64,000 bases of DNA from DASTFP01 sp963744345 (GCA_963744345.1 CAVUTD010000012.1:207482-271481); one strand, 5' to 3'. Counted from the first letter of the stretch, positions 33,874-43,789 are shown. Made by a program: numbers and translations. Notes: a model not told the origin generated them from the sequence alone.

Positions 33874-35199
33874 ATGTCTCGTACCATCGTGATCAAATCC
33901 CTTATGAGCGACCCACCCCTGATCCTTCCAGTTAACCGCACCCTTGCCATTATTATGGGCGGGGGAGCCGGTACCAGGCTGTTCCCGCTAACAAAAGAAA
34001 GGGCCAAGCCCGCCGTGCCGCTTGGTGGCAAATATCGGCTGGTTGATATCCCCATCAGCAACTGCCTGAACTCCGACATTCGCAGCATCTACGTGCTCAC
34101 CCAGTTCAACAGCATGTCACTGCACCAGCATATCTATAACACCTACCAATTCGACAATTTCACGCCAAGCTTCGTCGAGATTCTGGCTGCACAGCAGACG
34201 CCCAAGGATTCGCATTGGTACCAGGGAACCGCGGACGCCCTCCGGCAGAACCTCCGCTACTTTCTCGAACGTCCGGTCGATCACTATATCATTCTAAGCG
34301 GCGACCTGCTTTACCGGATGGACTACCGCCACATTCTGATCGAGCACCTTGAGACAAGTGCGGACCTCACAGTGGGCACCATTCCGGTGGATCGGACGGC
34401 GGCGATGGGTTTCGGGATCATGCATACCGATGAGAAGCGCAGGATCGTTGAGTTTGTTGAGAGGCCAAAAGACCCTGAAGTCCTCAACAGCCTGCGGATC
34501 CCCGCCAACCTCCTGCAAGCCATCGGCCAACGCGCCGATGCCGACCTCTATCAGGCCTCAATAGGTATCCACCTGTTCAAGCGTGAAGTTCTCAAGGAAT
34601 GTCTCGACAACGACTTCGCCGATTTCGGCAAGAATATCATTCCCGCGGCCATCAAGAGATACAAGGTGCAGGCCTATATTTTTGAGGGATATTGGGAGGA
34701 CATCGGAACAATCAGTGCGTTTTTCAAGGCGAATCTCAACCTGGGCGATCCGGATCCCAAATTTAACTTCAACGAGCCCGGAGCACCCGTCTACGCACAT
34801 CCGCGCTTTCTGCCGGCAAGCATCGTGCAGTCGTCCCAGATTAATCGTTCCTTGATCGCCGATGGCTGCACCATCGAGAAGTCGACCATTGAGCACAGTA
34901 TTATTGGCATCCGTTCCGTCATCGATGCGGATACAGTCCTTAAGGATGTTATTTTGATGGGCGCCGACGAGTATCAGGCTGACATAGTCAAGGAAAGGGA
35001 AGATCCTCCCTATATTGGAATCGGTCGCGGCTGCAACATCCAAAGGGCTATCATCGACAAGAATGCCAGGATCGGCGACAACGTCGTCATATCCCCGGAG
35101 GGCAAGGGCGAGGAAATGAATGGCAAAGGATTTTACATTCGCGACGGAATCGTCGTCATCCCCAAAAACAGTGTTATAGCATCGGGGACTCGGATATAG
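33874..35199 (+). CDS. glgC: glucose-1-phosphate adenylyltransferase
   Basis: Complete ADP-glucose pyrophosphorylase, the first committed enzyme of glycogen synthesis (glucose-1-phosphate plus ATP to ADP-glucose). IIMGGGAGTRLFPLTKERAKP is the nucleotide-binding signature, followed by YRLVDIPISNCLNSDI, WYQGTADALRQ, the catalytic SGDLLYRMDY, and FEGYWEDIGT. The C-terminal half is a left-handed beta-helix with SLIADGCTIEKSTIEHSIIG and the end IVVIPKNSVI. About 430 residues as usual, closest in look to cyanobacterial/plant types. The start may be ATG 33904. It survives next to a destroyed glgP-like gene. Confidence 0.95.
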   Translation: MSRTIVIKSLMSDPPLILPVNRTLAIIMGGGAGTRLFPLTKERAKPAVPLGGKYRLVDIPISNCLNSDIRSIYVLTQFNSMSLHQHIYNTYQFDNFTPSFVEILAAQQTPKDSHWYQGTADALRQNLRYFLERPVDHYIILSGDLLYRMDYRHILIEHLETSADLTVGTIPVDRTAAMGFGIMHTDEKRRIVEFVERPKDPEVLNSLRIPANLLQAIGQRADADLYQASIGIHLFKREVLKECLDNDFADFGKNIIPAAIKRYKVQAYIFEGYWEDIGTISAFFKANLNLGDPDPKFNFNEPGAPVYAHPRFLPASIVQSSQINRSLIADGCTIEKSTIEHSIIGIRSVIDADTVLKDVILMGADEYQADIVKEREDPPYIGIGRGCNIQRAIIDKNARIGDNVVISPEGKGEEMNGKGFYIRDGIVVIPKNSVIASGTRI

Positions 35200-35455
35200 G
35201 GGTAGACCAACTGGCAGCCCGTTTGGCAGGGGCGATCGAACAGAAGCTCAATCTCGAACCAGCCAGGCTTGCCGCGCTGGATCGCTTGCAGTTGGATCAC
35301 GGCGAAAAGACCGACGCGCGCGCTCCCCGAAACAAATTGACAATCTCGCCTGCCGTCCTTTGCTGTGCGGGTTGCCCACGCATGTTCTCATCCTCAGATT
35401 CATTTAGCCGCGGCGCGCAAGCTCTCAGTCTCAACGAATTCACCGGGGAAAAATC

Positions 35456-36136
35456 ATGGGTACGACGGTAAGGCCAGAGCGGGAGCCACCGTTCAACGGG
35501 GCGGAACTGACCATGCTCGCCCATCTGTATCGAGGCGAGATGTATCGCAGCAAGGTCTGGCGAACGCGACTCGACGCGACGACCAATTGGGCCGTAGTGA
35601 CCACCGGCATCGCGCTCTCGGTCGCCTTTAGCAATGCCGAGAACTCGCCCCTTCCTCTCGTTCTGGTGGCGCTGTTGGATCTGGTGTTCCTTGTAATTGA
35701 AGCCCGTCGATATCGCTACTTCGACATCTGGCGCACCCGCGTGCGACAGATGGAGGTTTCAATGTACGGCCCGATTCTCCGACTCGAAGGGGTACGCGTT
35801 GACAACGGCTGGAACGAGGCGCTAGCTCTCGACTACGAGCGGCTTCACTTTCACATAAGCTTTTGGGAAGCCATGGGACGCCGGCTGCGACGCAACTACT
35901 CGTTCCTGTTTATAATTCAGGCGTTCAGCTACGTAGCCAAAATATGCATTCACCCGACTCCGATCAGGTCGTTCGACCAGCTGTGGGAGCAGGCGTCGAT
36001 CGGTCCGGTTCCGGGCGAGGTCGTGCTAGCCATAGGGTTTCTCTTCCACGCCGGGTTGATCGCATTGGCGCTCCTCACCTTAAAGGGGCAGCAAGCAGTC
36101 GGACGTGTAGAACGGCCTGCACGCCGGCCATCATGA
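35456..36136 (+). CDS. DUF2270 integral membrane protein
   Basis: Protein of 226 residues. The N-terminal LAHLYRGEMYRSKVWRTRLD and NWAVVTTGIALSVAF, then FLVIEARRYRYFDIWRTRVR, are the DUF2270 signature. About four membrane helices (two after residue 45, two near 150 and 190). Function unknown. GGGGAAAAATC precedes the ATG. It converges with a small minus-strand frame. Confidence 0.88.
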   Translation: MGTTVRPEREPPFNGAELTMLAHLYRGEMYRSKVWRTRLDATTNWAVVTTGIALSVAFSNAENSPLPLVLVALLDLVFLVIEARRYRYFDIWRTRVRQMEVSMYGPILRLEGVRVDNGWNEALALDYERLHFHISFWEAMGRRLRRNYSFLFIIQAFSYVAKICIHPTPIRSFDQLWEQASIGPVPGEVVLAIGFLFHAGLIALALLTLKGQQAVGRVERPARRPS

Positions 36137-36364
36137 GCGATGCGAAATGATGATCGTCAGGCTCTTCGTCGTAGGGGTCCGGCTTATCCACAACCGGGGA
36201 AGGTTCCTCATTTTCATGTCGGACCGCAGGCGCCTCCAAAGCTCAGTGTATTTCTCCAGAGTAGCTTGATCGGCGGACGTCTCCTCTGGCCGCTCCTGGC
36301 TTTGATTCTTCTCAAAAATAGCCAATTCTCGCTCGAGGACTTCCAGAGCTCTATCGATATTCAT
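36131..36364 (-). CDS. possible small helical protein
   Basis: About 77 residues from ATG 36364: DRALEVLERELAIFEKNQSQ, SADQATLEKYTELWRRLRSD. Strongly helical and charged, protein-like, but without a recognised family or Shine-Dalgarno. The C-terminal 20 residues (Thr/Ile/Ser-rich) look less real. Overlaps the DUF2270 stop by 6 bases in convergent orientation. Confidence 0.4.
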   Translation of the reverse strand: MNIDRALEVLERELAIFEKNQSQERPEETSADQATLEKYTELWRRLRSDMKMRNLPRLWISRTPTTKSLTIIISHRS

Positions 36365-36373
36365 TGCAGACAT

Positions 36374-38083
36374 TTTAGTGTCTTACAAGGTAGGGACGCC
36401 TTCAAGGGTGGGGTTGCTCGTCAATGGCGCCAACCCACGCGCCAGGAGAGAGTCGGCCGATTACCCACGGCGATCCCCTTCCCCTTTTCTTTCCCACTGG
36501 CCTAAATTCTAATCCAAGAATCGCTGGCCACGACCCTCAAAATCCCTTCGAACAGGGCCCCAGCAAATGAGAGCAACGTAGTAGAATCGTTTCGCGCAAA
36601 GGGCGAACTCGTCGCTGTCCTGATATTCGATAAACCGCCAGTGGCAACCGTATCTGGTTGATTTTGGCAGTCGGTCGCAGATTTTATGAATAGAAAAGAC
36701 TATTCCGTAACCTTAGGAAATTCTGATGACCAAGGATTCGGAGTCAGCTCTGGGCCAATGATGCTGTTCCTCGGTGCTGGCAACGATGTCATTGCTGGCC
36801 TCGACTTCCACTGCAGCATAAGCGACAAAACGATCATCAGCCGCTATTACGGCAGGGGGGGAAGGATTTCGGAAAGACGGGAAGCATCTTTCTTGCTTCG
36901 TTAGACTATGAAAGCGCAACCACTTCCTCCGGGCTCCCCACATGATCTGCGACGCGGATTCTATAGGATAGCGGCAAGGATTCTGGTAAAAACCTCGCAG
37001 ATCTCTTCATGAGCCGGCATTTCACGCCAGAGTAATCCCTTCGTCTTAAAACGAGATCAAGGACCTTACTTCCTCTCAACAGGAGGCAAATATGGTTCGG
37101 AGCATTCCCACGATATGAAACCCGATATGGCGTCCTCTGATCGCGCAGGCTAAGTGCAGTTTGATTTGCAGGAATTTAGACATTCGAAATTCGGAGCCGT
37201 CGGTCCAATGGTATCTCATTGGAGTTGTGTCTTGCGGTTGCGCTCGCGAATTGCGATGCGCAGGATTTTCATTGCTGTTCGTCTGTCGAGCCTCAACACA
37301 GCGGCCCATAATAGAATGCATCCAATCGCATTGTCGTAACCAGGCGATGACTTGCGTTTCGTAGGAGTCCGCTTTTTATTCAGTTCCATTTATATTGAGC
37401 AAAAGAGAGTTTACGGTTGGCGCAGGTTCTATCTTTTAATTGCCCTCGTTAGAGGGCGTTCCACGGGCGGGCTTTTGTGCTACTGCTCGCAAGCTTGCCC
37501 ATGCACACGGCTTCAGGGGCTTTCTACTTTGTCGCGACCGGAAGGCGGCGGAATAAGATTTTAACCCATAGGTGGCTGGCTCCCTGAGTAAGAGCGCCTA
37601 TTGCGCGAATGACATACCACCCTCCATGGCATTACGTTGCAACTTCCTTGTGTCTCGTTCCGGATCTTCTCAGGAGAACAAAGGAAGCATCCATTACAAC
37701 TCTATTACGAGTAACAAGGACACCAATTGCAATGAATCGCCAGAAGGAGACCGGGGAAAACCGACGACTACACCCCTTCTCATTGCGTGGCTCTAACACA
37801 ATCGCCTTGATAGTCTGCCAAGCCATGATCGAACAAGGGAAGCGTAGGATTATCTGAAGCAATTCGTTCTCGAGCACGCGGTTCGTACGCGGCGGAGCAA
37901 TTCGGACTGAATTGGGAAGGGCTGGTAAGAGGCGCGATTGGTGCCGCGGCAAGAACTTAGTAAGTGCGAGGTAAAGGCAGACGACCGGCATAGGGGCGCA
38001 CATCCAGACTTGCATTGCCCCGAATCCCATTGGCAATGCCGAACGGCGTCGACGATTGCCGAGAACAAGAAGGAGGAGGTTTC
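36374..38083 (+). other. 1.7-kb stretch without recognisable genes
   Basis: Lower GC than its flanks in 36.6-37.8 kb. Open frames are short, on both strands, and none shows family-like sequence or a good ribosome site until AGGAGGAGG at about 38070 before the helicase gene. It forms the left border of the phage-like island; no attachment repeat or tRNA was found. Confidence 0.4.
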
Positions 38084-39660
38084 ATGGACTTCTGGGGAAA
38101 GATCGTCGCCGCAGCGATTGAAGTTGAGCCGAAACCAGACCCCAGTTATTTGTCGCTCCGGATTCTCGAATCAGAGTGGGAAACGATCGTCAAAGATAAG
38201 GACCGTTATCTTCCTCAGCTAATCACTCTTGGCAGCAATTTGATTTCGGAGACGTCTCTCGATGAACTCGCGCGCCGCGTCAAAGCTTGTTGGGGCGTCA
38301 GCATGTCGGCGTTCAAATCCGACGCCACAAAACAGACGGCAACGCTTCCGAACCGAAACTTTCGCTTCCAATATTCTATTTTGATGGCCGTGGATATTAT
38401 CGCCCGAGCAAAGACACGTTCGAACAAATCTCGCGTGAGGACACCATGCTTGATTTGCGTGCCGCAGGGTATTGGCACCGCATGGCCATGGGGTGTGAAC
38501 TGACCCCGTGCGAGGTTGTCCTTCACCGCATTCAGACGGAGCGTCGCGTCGACTACGCCGGTCCGATTTGTGGTCGTCCGCCTGGCCTCTGGCAAGAAAA
38601 CGGAACCAACATTCTCTGCACTCGAGGGCCCACAATCATCTGCGCCAAACAGGGTGCCGCCGACGCCATGAATCAATTCTTGGCGTCACTCTTCGGCAAA
38701 GACATAGATCCATTCTTCAAACAGCAATTTACGACTTTCGTCGGTTGGATTCATCACGCGAGAGAAGCGATCCGCAATCACCAGCAACATCTCCCGGGGC
38801 AAATTTTAGGCTTAATTGGTCCGCGCGATTGCGGCAAGAGCTTATGCCAAACGGTCATTACACACCTTCTCGGTGGCCGAGAAGCCGACGCTTCGCTTTG
38901 GCTGGTCAAAGACAACGACTTTAACTCGGACCTTTGGGGCGCGGAGCACTTGCGCCTCAGTGACGAAGAACTCTCCGAAGACCATCGCGAGCGGCATGGG
39001 CTCCGCGATCGGCTTAAGAAAATAACAACTGCCGACGTTTACCCGCTCCACGCAAAATATCGTGACGCAAAAAGCTTCCGTCCAATCTGGCGGGCGACGC
39101 TCTCGGCAAATGACGACAGTGACTCGATTTCGGTCCTTCCAATGCCGATCGATTCGTTTGCCGATAAAATCATCTATCTCCGATGCTATAAGCCGGAAAA
39201 TCCATTTCATGATGGAAGCCCGGAGGCCTCGAAAGCCTTTTGGAAGAAACTCGTCGAGAGCATCCCTGCGTTTCTCTTAATGATCGAAAAGAATCCGATC
39301 CCGGGCGAATACCGCAGTTCGCGCTTTTTCGTTAGGGAGTTTCACCACCCTTATGTCATTAATCTGGTCGCAAGCAACTCTTCCGTAGCTCCCCTCGGAG
39401 AACTACTCACGTGGTTTCTCCGTGCACGCGGTGGGACCATCACTGGCACAGCGACTGCGATCTTTGAAGAACTCAAAGAGTGGAACAAAGAGAACCGTGG
39501 AATGTCCGACTATTCCAAATCGGCGTCGCACTTTGGACACCAACTTTTCCGCCTTAGTGAGTTGCCCGGGTGGAACCGTTTCATCACCAGATCGACTCAA
39601 CGTATCGGTGGAAGAGAGCGCAACCAAGAACAGACCGTCTGGTCGATTACCGTAAATTAG
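38084..39660 (+). pseudogene. SF3/D5-type helicase-primase of a phage-like element, one frame change
   Basis: Starts at ATG 38084 behind a strong AGGAGGAGG: MDFWGKIVAAAIEVEPKPD. Frame one holds until about 38330, then the next frame runs from PKLSLPIFYFDGRGYYRPSK to the end (457 codons from 38287). Walker A is GLIGPRDCGKS, the acidic Walker B region LRLSDEEL, and the sensor region LPMPIDSFADKIIYL, the order of D5-type SF3 helicases of phages and satellites. Together about 525 residues. No canonical minus-1 slippery heptamer spans the switch, so an indel is likelier than programmed frameshifting. Followed at once by an iteron-like array. Confidence 0.72.
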
Positions 39661-39678
39661 CAACCTTATGAGGAAGAC

Positions 39679-39861
39679 TGCGGATAGTGCGGACACGGTC
39701 CATCCTAACCTTTTATTCCTGCACAGGACGACACACTAAGGGGATATGTTCCTCGCGCGCGTAAAGGTATGCGGATGACCTATCCGCACTATCCGCAAAC
39801 ATCTCTCTTGTGTAATTTTCGCATGAGGTTTCGTGCAGTAGACGTCTCCGCATTGTCCGCA
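39679..39861 (+). repeat. iteron-like array, TCCGCAYTRTCCGCA
   Basis: Three copies of a 15-base unit: TGCGGATAGTGCGGA at 39679-39693 (inverted), TCCGCACTATCCGCA at 39783-39797 (exact inverse), and TCCGCATTGTCCGCA at 39847-39861 (two mismatches). Each unit is itself a spaced direct repeat of TCCGCA. A further TGCGGAT lies at 39770. Located between the helicase gene and the next small gene, as expected for an origin or an operator of the element. Confidence 0.65.
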
Positions 39862-39884
39862 AAATCAAAAACCACATTTTCCCT

Positions 39885-40286
39885 ATGTCGCTAGATTTCA
39901 TTAAAGCTTTCTTTTCGGACATAAGCGAGAGCGATGATTTAAAGAACCTGAGCATCTCTGTGCCAGACGTATCCTCCGACCTCACGCCGGAACAACTCGC
40001 CGAGGCGCGCCGGATCGCCGGTGAATTGGTCAAACTCCATCAACGCGGCATCGTGAAGGACGCCACCGATCCAGAGGCGCGGTTCTACGCCGCAATGATT
40101 CACCAATTCGGCGGCACCGTGACCATCGAGGCCGGTGACCGGACGAACGAAACATCGAACGACAAACCGACGAAGCTAACCGCCGCGCAGTTGGTCAGGG
40201 TTCCATACGGACTTCGCGGCAAGGCCCTCCACGATTATTTGCAGAAAGATCTCAAGGCCACGTTTAGCGATGGGGATGATTTATGA
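39885..40286 (+). CDS. hypothetical island protein
   Basis: Protein of 133 residues, acidic: SLDFIKAFFSDISESDDLKN, LTPEQLAEARRIAGELVKLH, PYGLRGKALHDYLQKDLKAT. No family recognised. No Shine-Dalgarno before its ATG, which follows the iteron-like array. Its stop overlaps the next start by 4 bases (ATGA), the first of several overlaps in this run. Confidence 0.7.
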   Translation: MSLDFIKAFFSDISESDDLKNLSISVPDVSSDLTPEQLAEARRIAGELVKLHQRGIVKDATDPEARFYAAMIHQFGGTVTIEAGDRTNETSNDKPTKLTAAQLVRVPYGLRGKALHDYLQKDLKATFSDGDDL

Positions 40287-40549
40287 CAGAGAAAGAACTA
40301 GACCAAGCACTCCGTGAGAATAAAGCATTTCATCACGGATGGAAATGTGGCGAGCTCGTTGGATATGAAGAATTAGCTTTCATCATCCATCGGTTTTGCG
40401 GCGGCAAGATTGAATTCACTTTAGGAGAATTCTGTTCAATGATCCCACGGCTTGACATCCAACGTTTCGACCATGGTCACCATGGCGGGAAGATCACCTA
40501 CATCACGAGGCTTAGAGACGAAGACGATTCTGGTTCTAGCGAATCATAA
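40283..40549 (+). CDS. hypothetical island protein
   Basis: Protein of 88 residues with a His-rich middle (FDHGHHGGKITYITR) and the pattern KAFHHGWKCGELVGYEELAF. Start overlaps the gene before by 4 bases. Family not recognised. A tiny frame (MKTKTEK, 40610-40633) with an AACAACACA leader lies in the gap that follows, along with a 7-bp inverted repeat (AACGGCG/CGCCGTT, 40557-40594). Confidence 0.68.
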   Translation: MTEKELDQALRENKAFHHGWKCGELVGYEELAFIIHRFCGGKIEFTLGEFCSMIPRLDIQRFDHGHHGGKITYITRLRDEDDSGSSES

Positions 40550-40673
40550 GAACGGAAACGGCGCCCGAAGAGAGAAAGAGCTCCGAACGCCGTTCGCGCG
40601 AACAACACAATGAAGACTAAGACAGAGAAATGATATCGCGCACCATGGCGGGTGCAATTAGAATTCGAATCAC

Positions 40674-41126
40674 ATGAAAACCACTAAGACACCAACACCG
40701 GATGCACCGACGTTTTCGATCGACGTCATGTTGCCCGCAGAACGCGAAGGCGAAATGAGCAAAATCGTGAAAGCGGGCACGACCGACCACCCATGGGCCG
40801 ACGTTTCGCAAGTTCCGCCGCATTTGAAGCAATACTTCGGAAAACCACGGACGTTGCCGCCGCCGGACACCGAAAATCAAAGATGGACACCGCCGCAAAT
40901 TTTGGAAATGGAACGCGAAGCGATCGCGCGGCTCAATAGTCGTGAAGAGATGAGTGATTCGCTTGCCGCCGAACTTGAGGCGAGAGACGCGGCATATCTT
41001 CGCGAATCGGCAAACCGGAACCGCGTTGAAACCGAAATTGAGAATCGCGAAGAGGCGGACCGCAAGAGGCTCGTTGCCGAACTCGAGAGAGAGGCCGATC
41101 GAAAACTAAGAGGATACAAATCATGA
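40674..41126 (+). CDS. hypothetical coiled-coil island protein
   Basis: Protein of 150 residues. The first 80 are extended and Pro-rich (DHPWADVSQVPPHLKQYFGK); residues 85-145 form a long charged coiled coil (ILEMEREAIARLNSREEMSD, AELEREADRK). Might be a structural or scaffold-like phage protein. No Shine-Dalgarno. Overlaps the next gene by 4 bases. Confidence 0.7.
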   Translation: MKTTKTPTPDAPTFSIDVMLPAEREGEMSKIVKAGTTDHPWADVSQVPPHLKQYFGKPRTLPPPDTENQRWTPPQILEMEREAIARLNSREEMSDSLAAELEARDAAYLRESANRNRVETEIENREEADRKRLVAELEREADRKLRGYKS

Positions 41127-41305
41127 CAAAAGAACAAACGGCAAAATTTATCAAAGTCGCCACCGGTCACGCACGCGTCGTCCGGTCTAAGCCGCCGACC
41201 GAACAAGAACAATCCATTGCCATGGCGGTCGTCCGCAACCGCGCGGCTTGGAGCAAAATGTCGCCGTCGCAAAAACGCGCGGCAATTCTCCGTGGCTGTT
41301 CGTAA
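41123..41305 (+). CDS. small basic island protein
   Basis: Protein of 60 residues, Lys/Arg-rich: TKEQTAKFIKVATGHARVVR, SIAMAVVRNRAAWSKMSPSQ. AAGAGG precedes the ATG, which overlaps the coiled-coil gene stop. Possibly nucleic-acid-binding; no family recognised. Confidence 0.62.
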   Translation: MTKEQTAKFIKVATGHARVVRSKPPTEQEQSIAMAVVRNRAAWSKMSPSQKRAAILRGCS

Positions 41306-41729
41306 TCCAACGATCAACCGGTGGCACGCGAGCTTGCGCCATCATCGGAAGATCTTGGAAGAAATCCGCGACGCCGTCGCCATCAAAGCGCCGTCGATCG
41401 AGTTTCTTGAGTTTCTTGGATGTTTCAGGGCATTTGAACAGACGCTCGAAGAGGGTTGGATTCACGAGTGCGCCGTCTTCATTGGACGGAAGCTCTTTTA
41501 TAATGTGCTCATCTTCGAGGAGGACCGCCACTTGACGTTGTTCGTCCGCGATATTTACCCCGGCTGCGACAAACCGCGCAAGATGATCCGTCATGATCCG
41601 GACCCGAAAAAGGTCGTGTGGATGATGACTCTCCTCGAGGACAACGGCGTTGAAACCGTTCAACCGGGCGACAATGATCCGCCGGTCTTTCTCAAAGATC
41701 GGTTCGGAGTGCCGGTCTTGGTATTCTAA
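41292..41729 (+). CDS. hypothetical island protein
   Basis: About 145 residues from GTG 41292, overlapping the previous gene by 14 bases. Contains HASLRHHRKILEEIRDAVAI, AFEQTLEEGWIHECAVFIGR, VLIFEEDRHLTLFVRDIYPG and MIRHDPDPKKVVWMMTLLED. Well-formed alpha/beta protein, family not recognised. The frame is open upstream to 41217, but those residues are Arg-rich and read against the real gene there. Confidence 0.66.
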   Translation: MAVRNPTINRWHASLRHHRKILEEIRDAVAIKAPSIEFLEFLGCFRAFEQTLEEGWIHECAVFIGRKLFYNVLIFEEDRHLTLFVRDIYPGCDKPRKMIRHDPDPKKVVWMMTLLEDNGVETVQPGDNDPPVFLKDRFGVPVLVF

Positions 41730-42066
41730 GCATCGCGTGAACACCGCGCCCAATGCGCAGAAGTGGCTCTAGGAATGGCCGGGATGCGCGGGCAAAAGCA
41801 GAATACCGGACCGGTCAATGAAACGGAGAAAACACAAGCATGGCATCGAATCCATTTTGACGGGCGTGTTGAAGCCGTGGCCATGGAAGGCTTCGACCCT
41901 CGTCGGCTATTGCCACCTTGCCAACGGATCAAAGCCGTTCCTAGGCCAACTGTGGCGCAAAGGGCAGCGACCGGAATCGGGCAGGCCGAGTGCGTCAAAC
42001 CCACATGGATCGCGCCACCACTCCGGCTAGTCCTTTGCGTCGTCCTTCGCCTTGCTTAGGATCCTC

Positions 42067-42180
42067 GTGGCTTGCTCCCTCGCCGCCATCTTCATCGGTT
42101 TTCCGGAATCTTTCCCCACGTTGCTGATCGCGAGCCTCTTGGTCTGGATCTTTTGCTTCACTTTCTTCTTTCACATCTAG
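42067..42180 (+). CDS. possible small membrane peptide
   Basis: A 37-residue frame from GTG 42067 composed of two hydrophobic stretches (CSLAAIFIGF, then LLIASLLVWIFCFTFFFHI). Could be a small membrane protein such as a holin-like peptide of the island. On the opposite strand lies a short charged frame that is the alternative. Uncertain. Confidence 0.3.
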   Translation: MACSLAAIFIGFPESFPTLLIASLLVWIFCFTFFFHI

Positions 42181-42663
42181 AGTATATCAGGTTTCGGCCC
42201 GACTCGCCGAGTTTTCTCATGGCGAATTGCAGACGCTTGTGGTGTCAAATACCTCGGGCTGGCCTCAACTTGCGCGTTTGGCTGCACCATCAAATGCGCC
42301 TTGCTCAAGACCAAGAAGCGCCGACCGGCATCATTGGAACCGGAATCGAAAGGCGAATGGAAGTTGCCGCCTCGTTGGTGGGTTGGCCGAGACCGCGACG
42401 TCGGCGAGGTTGTTGTCCGTGCGTTGCGGTGGCAACGGCAATGGGCGGATTCGTGATGGTATGGGTGGTCCGGTCGCGAGACGAGACCAAGAGCCGCGCG
42501 AGACGGTCTCTCTCGAGAATGGCCTCATTAAATTCTGCCCGCAGAAAGGCGCGCGCCAAAACCCTGGTTCCTTCTGGGCGGTTTCGGGGGACCGTGCCGC
42601 GCGTCGGCCCCAAAACGCATCGACTTTTGACGTAAGAGAAAAAAATCGGCATGTTCTAAACCG
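42181..42663 (+). other. 483 bases with competing frames
   Basis: All three plus frames are partly open. The best coding look is a start-less frame ending at TGA 42454-42456 (FGCTIKCALLKTKKRRPASL, GEWKLPPRWWVGRDRDVGEV). A second one from ATG 42461 to 42691 is possible. I cannot choose, so no gene is called. Confidence 0.3.
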
Positions 42664-43161
42664 ATGCCCAACGTCAATTACGTCGGCGTAGGCCGGAATA
42701 ACGGCGGAAACGGCGATCTGGAACGCGCAAAGACCGAAGCTTTGCGGCTTCAGAACGAGATCACGCGCGCCAAGCTCGCAAAGATGCGCGGCGACGTCGT
42801 CGGACGCAAAGAGATCCAATTTACGATCGGTTTCGCGCTGGCAAGATGCCGCGAGGACATCTTACGGATTCCGAATCTTGTCGCCGTCGAGTTGCGTGGA
42901 CTCGACGACCGCGCCGTGGTTCATGGTATTAGACAACGCGTCGATCAACGAATTCGCCGCGTTCTCGAAGAGTTGGCCGAAAGCTTAGCTTTGGCCGTTT
43001 CGGCGGAAGATTTTCTCGCCAAAATGAACGGCGATGATGCGGTCATCGCGGACGCCGCAAAAGCCGCACGTGAACGGAAACGCGATCTTGCCAATCAAAG
43101 ACGTCGCGAGAAATACGCGGCGAAACATAAAGCTGCCTCGCGTGCGCCGTTGTTTGGTTGA
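42664..43161 (+). CDS. terminase-small-subunit-like island protein
   Basis: Protein of 165 residues. DLERAKTEALRLQNEITRAK is a charged helix, followed by LAKMRGDVVGRKEIQFTIGF and ARCREDILRIPNLVAVELRG; this helix, RG-V...R-E-I turn and R-L-IP-A-EL pattern is that of Nu1-type phage DNA packaging proteins. The C-terminus is Lys/Arg-rich (RERKRDLANQRRREKYAAKH). No N-terminal helix-turn-helix is evident, so the assignment is tentative. No Shine-Dalgarno. Confidence 0.5.
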   Translation: MPNVNYVGVGRNNGGNGDLERAKTEALRLQNEITRAKLAKMRGDVVGRKEIQFTIGFALARCREDILRIPNLVAVELRGLDDRAVVHGIRQRVDQRIRRVLEELAESLALAVSAEDFLAKMNGDDAVIADAAKAARERKRDLANQRRREKYAAKHKAASRAPLFG

Positions 43162-43315
43162 TCTTGCCATCCGCGCGCGCATTCATGAGGTGCCGTTTGG
43201 CTTCTGGCAACGTGTCGAACGGACCGGCGTGCGTGTGCCAGTGCGCCCTATCGCGGATGTCCACCACGTAGTAACGTGCGATGGTCTCTTTGATGATCTT
43301 CTTCAGTATCCGCAT
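43043..43315 (-). CDS. possible island protein, YYVVD type
   Basis: From ATG 43315: MRILKKIIKETIARYYVVDI, HTHAGPFDTLPEAKRHLMNA. The YYVVD strand recurs in the gene at 47263-47520. Its last third overlaps the terminase-small-like gene on the other strand by 119 bases, so the C-terminus is doubtful. Confidence 0.45.
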   Translation of the reverse strand: MRILKKIIKETIARYYVVDIRDRAHWHTHAGPFDTLPEAKRHLMNARADGKINQTTAHARQLYVSPRISRDVFDWQDRVSVHVRLLRRPR

Positions 43316-43388
43316 GACGGACAGACCGCGCCCTTTCTCCAAAGGGGCGGTTTCGACTTAGCGCCCGCCGCGTGGCGCGACAGCCACT

Positions 43389-43724
43389 TCATTCGACTAT
43401 TGTGAAACCGGGCGGGGGAAGAGGAATCTCCCGGTTGATGAACTGGTCTAGGGGTTTCTTCCATTTCTCTTCGCAGATCATGAAAGTGGCCATGCTCGCC
43501 AATATCGCCTGCCTGGCTTCTTCGAAGGTAGTGACCGACATGGGGACCAAAACGAACATCCCGGTTGCCTTGAGCCGGAACGTGTAAAACCAAATGTCAT
43601 CAATTCGGGTAGTTCCCGAGAAGTAAAGCCCGCTGCCCCAAGTGAGCGCAGCGTTTCGAACCTCGTTGAATTCATCCGGCGATAATTCGGCACGCGCCAG
43701 TCCATCGCCAGCAAGCGCAACCAT
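43389..43724 (-). CDS. hypothetical protein, possibly 5'-cut
   Basis: About 111 residues: LSPDEFNEVRNAALTWGSGL, DIWFYTFRLKATGMFVLVPM, TFEEARQAILASMATFMICE, LPPPGFTIVE. Good protein character, no family. The frame continues upstream of ATG 43724 (EKDGQKPYGDLIW) to a TGA just where the IS21 remnant begins, so the true start may have been removed by the IS-linked deletion. Confidence 0.5.
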   Translation of the reverse strand: MVALAGDGLARAELSPDEFNEVRNAALTWGSGLYFSGTTRIDDIWFYTFRLKATGMFVLVPMSVTTFEEARQAILASMATFMICEEKWKKPLDQFINREIPLPPPGFTIVE

Positions 43725-43789
43725 CCAAATCAAATCGCCATATGGCTTCTGACCATCTTTTTCGGCTGGTCAAATCCACCTCCGCTTGG

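Noticed and set aside
38320..38340. Programmed frameshift in the helicase gene
   Set aside because: The change from one frame to the next needs minus 1, but no X-XXY-YYZ slippery heptamer in the correct phase and no obvious downstream pseudoknot were found; an indel is simpler.
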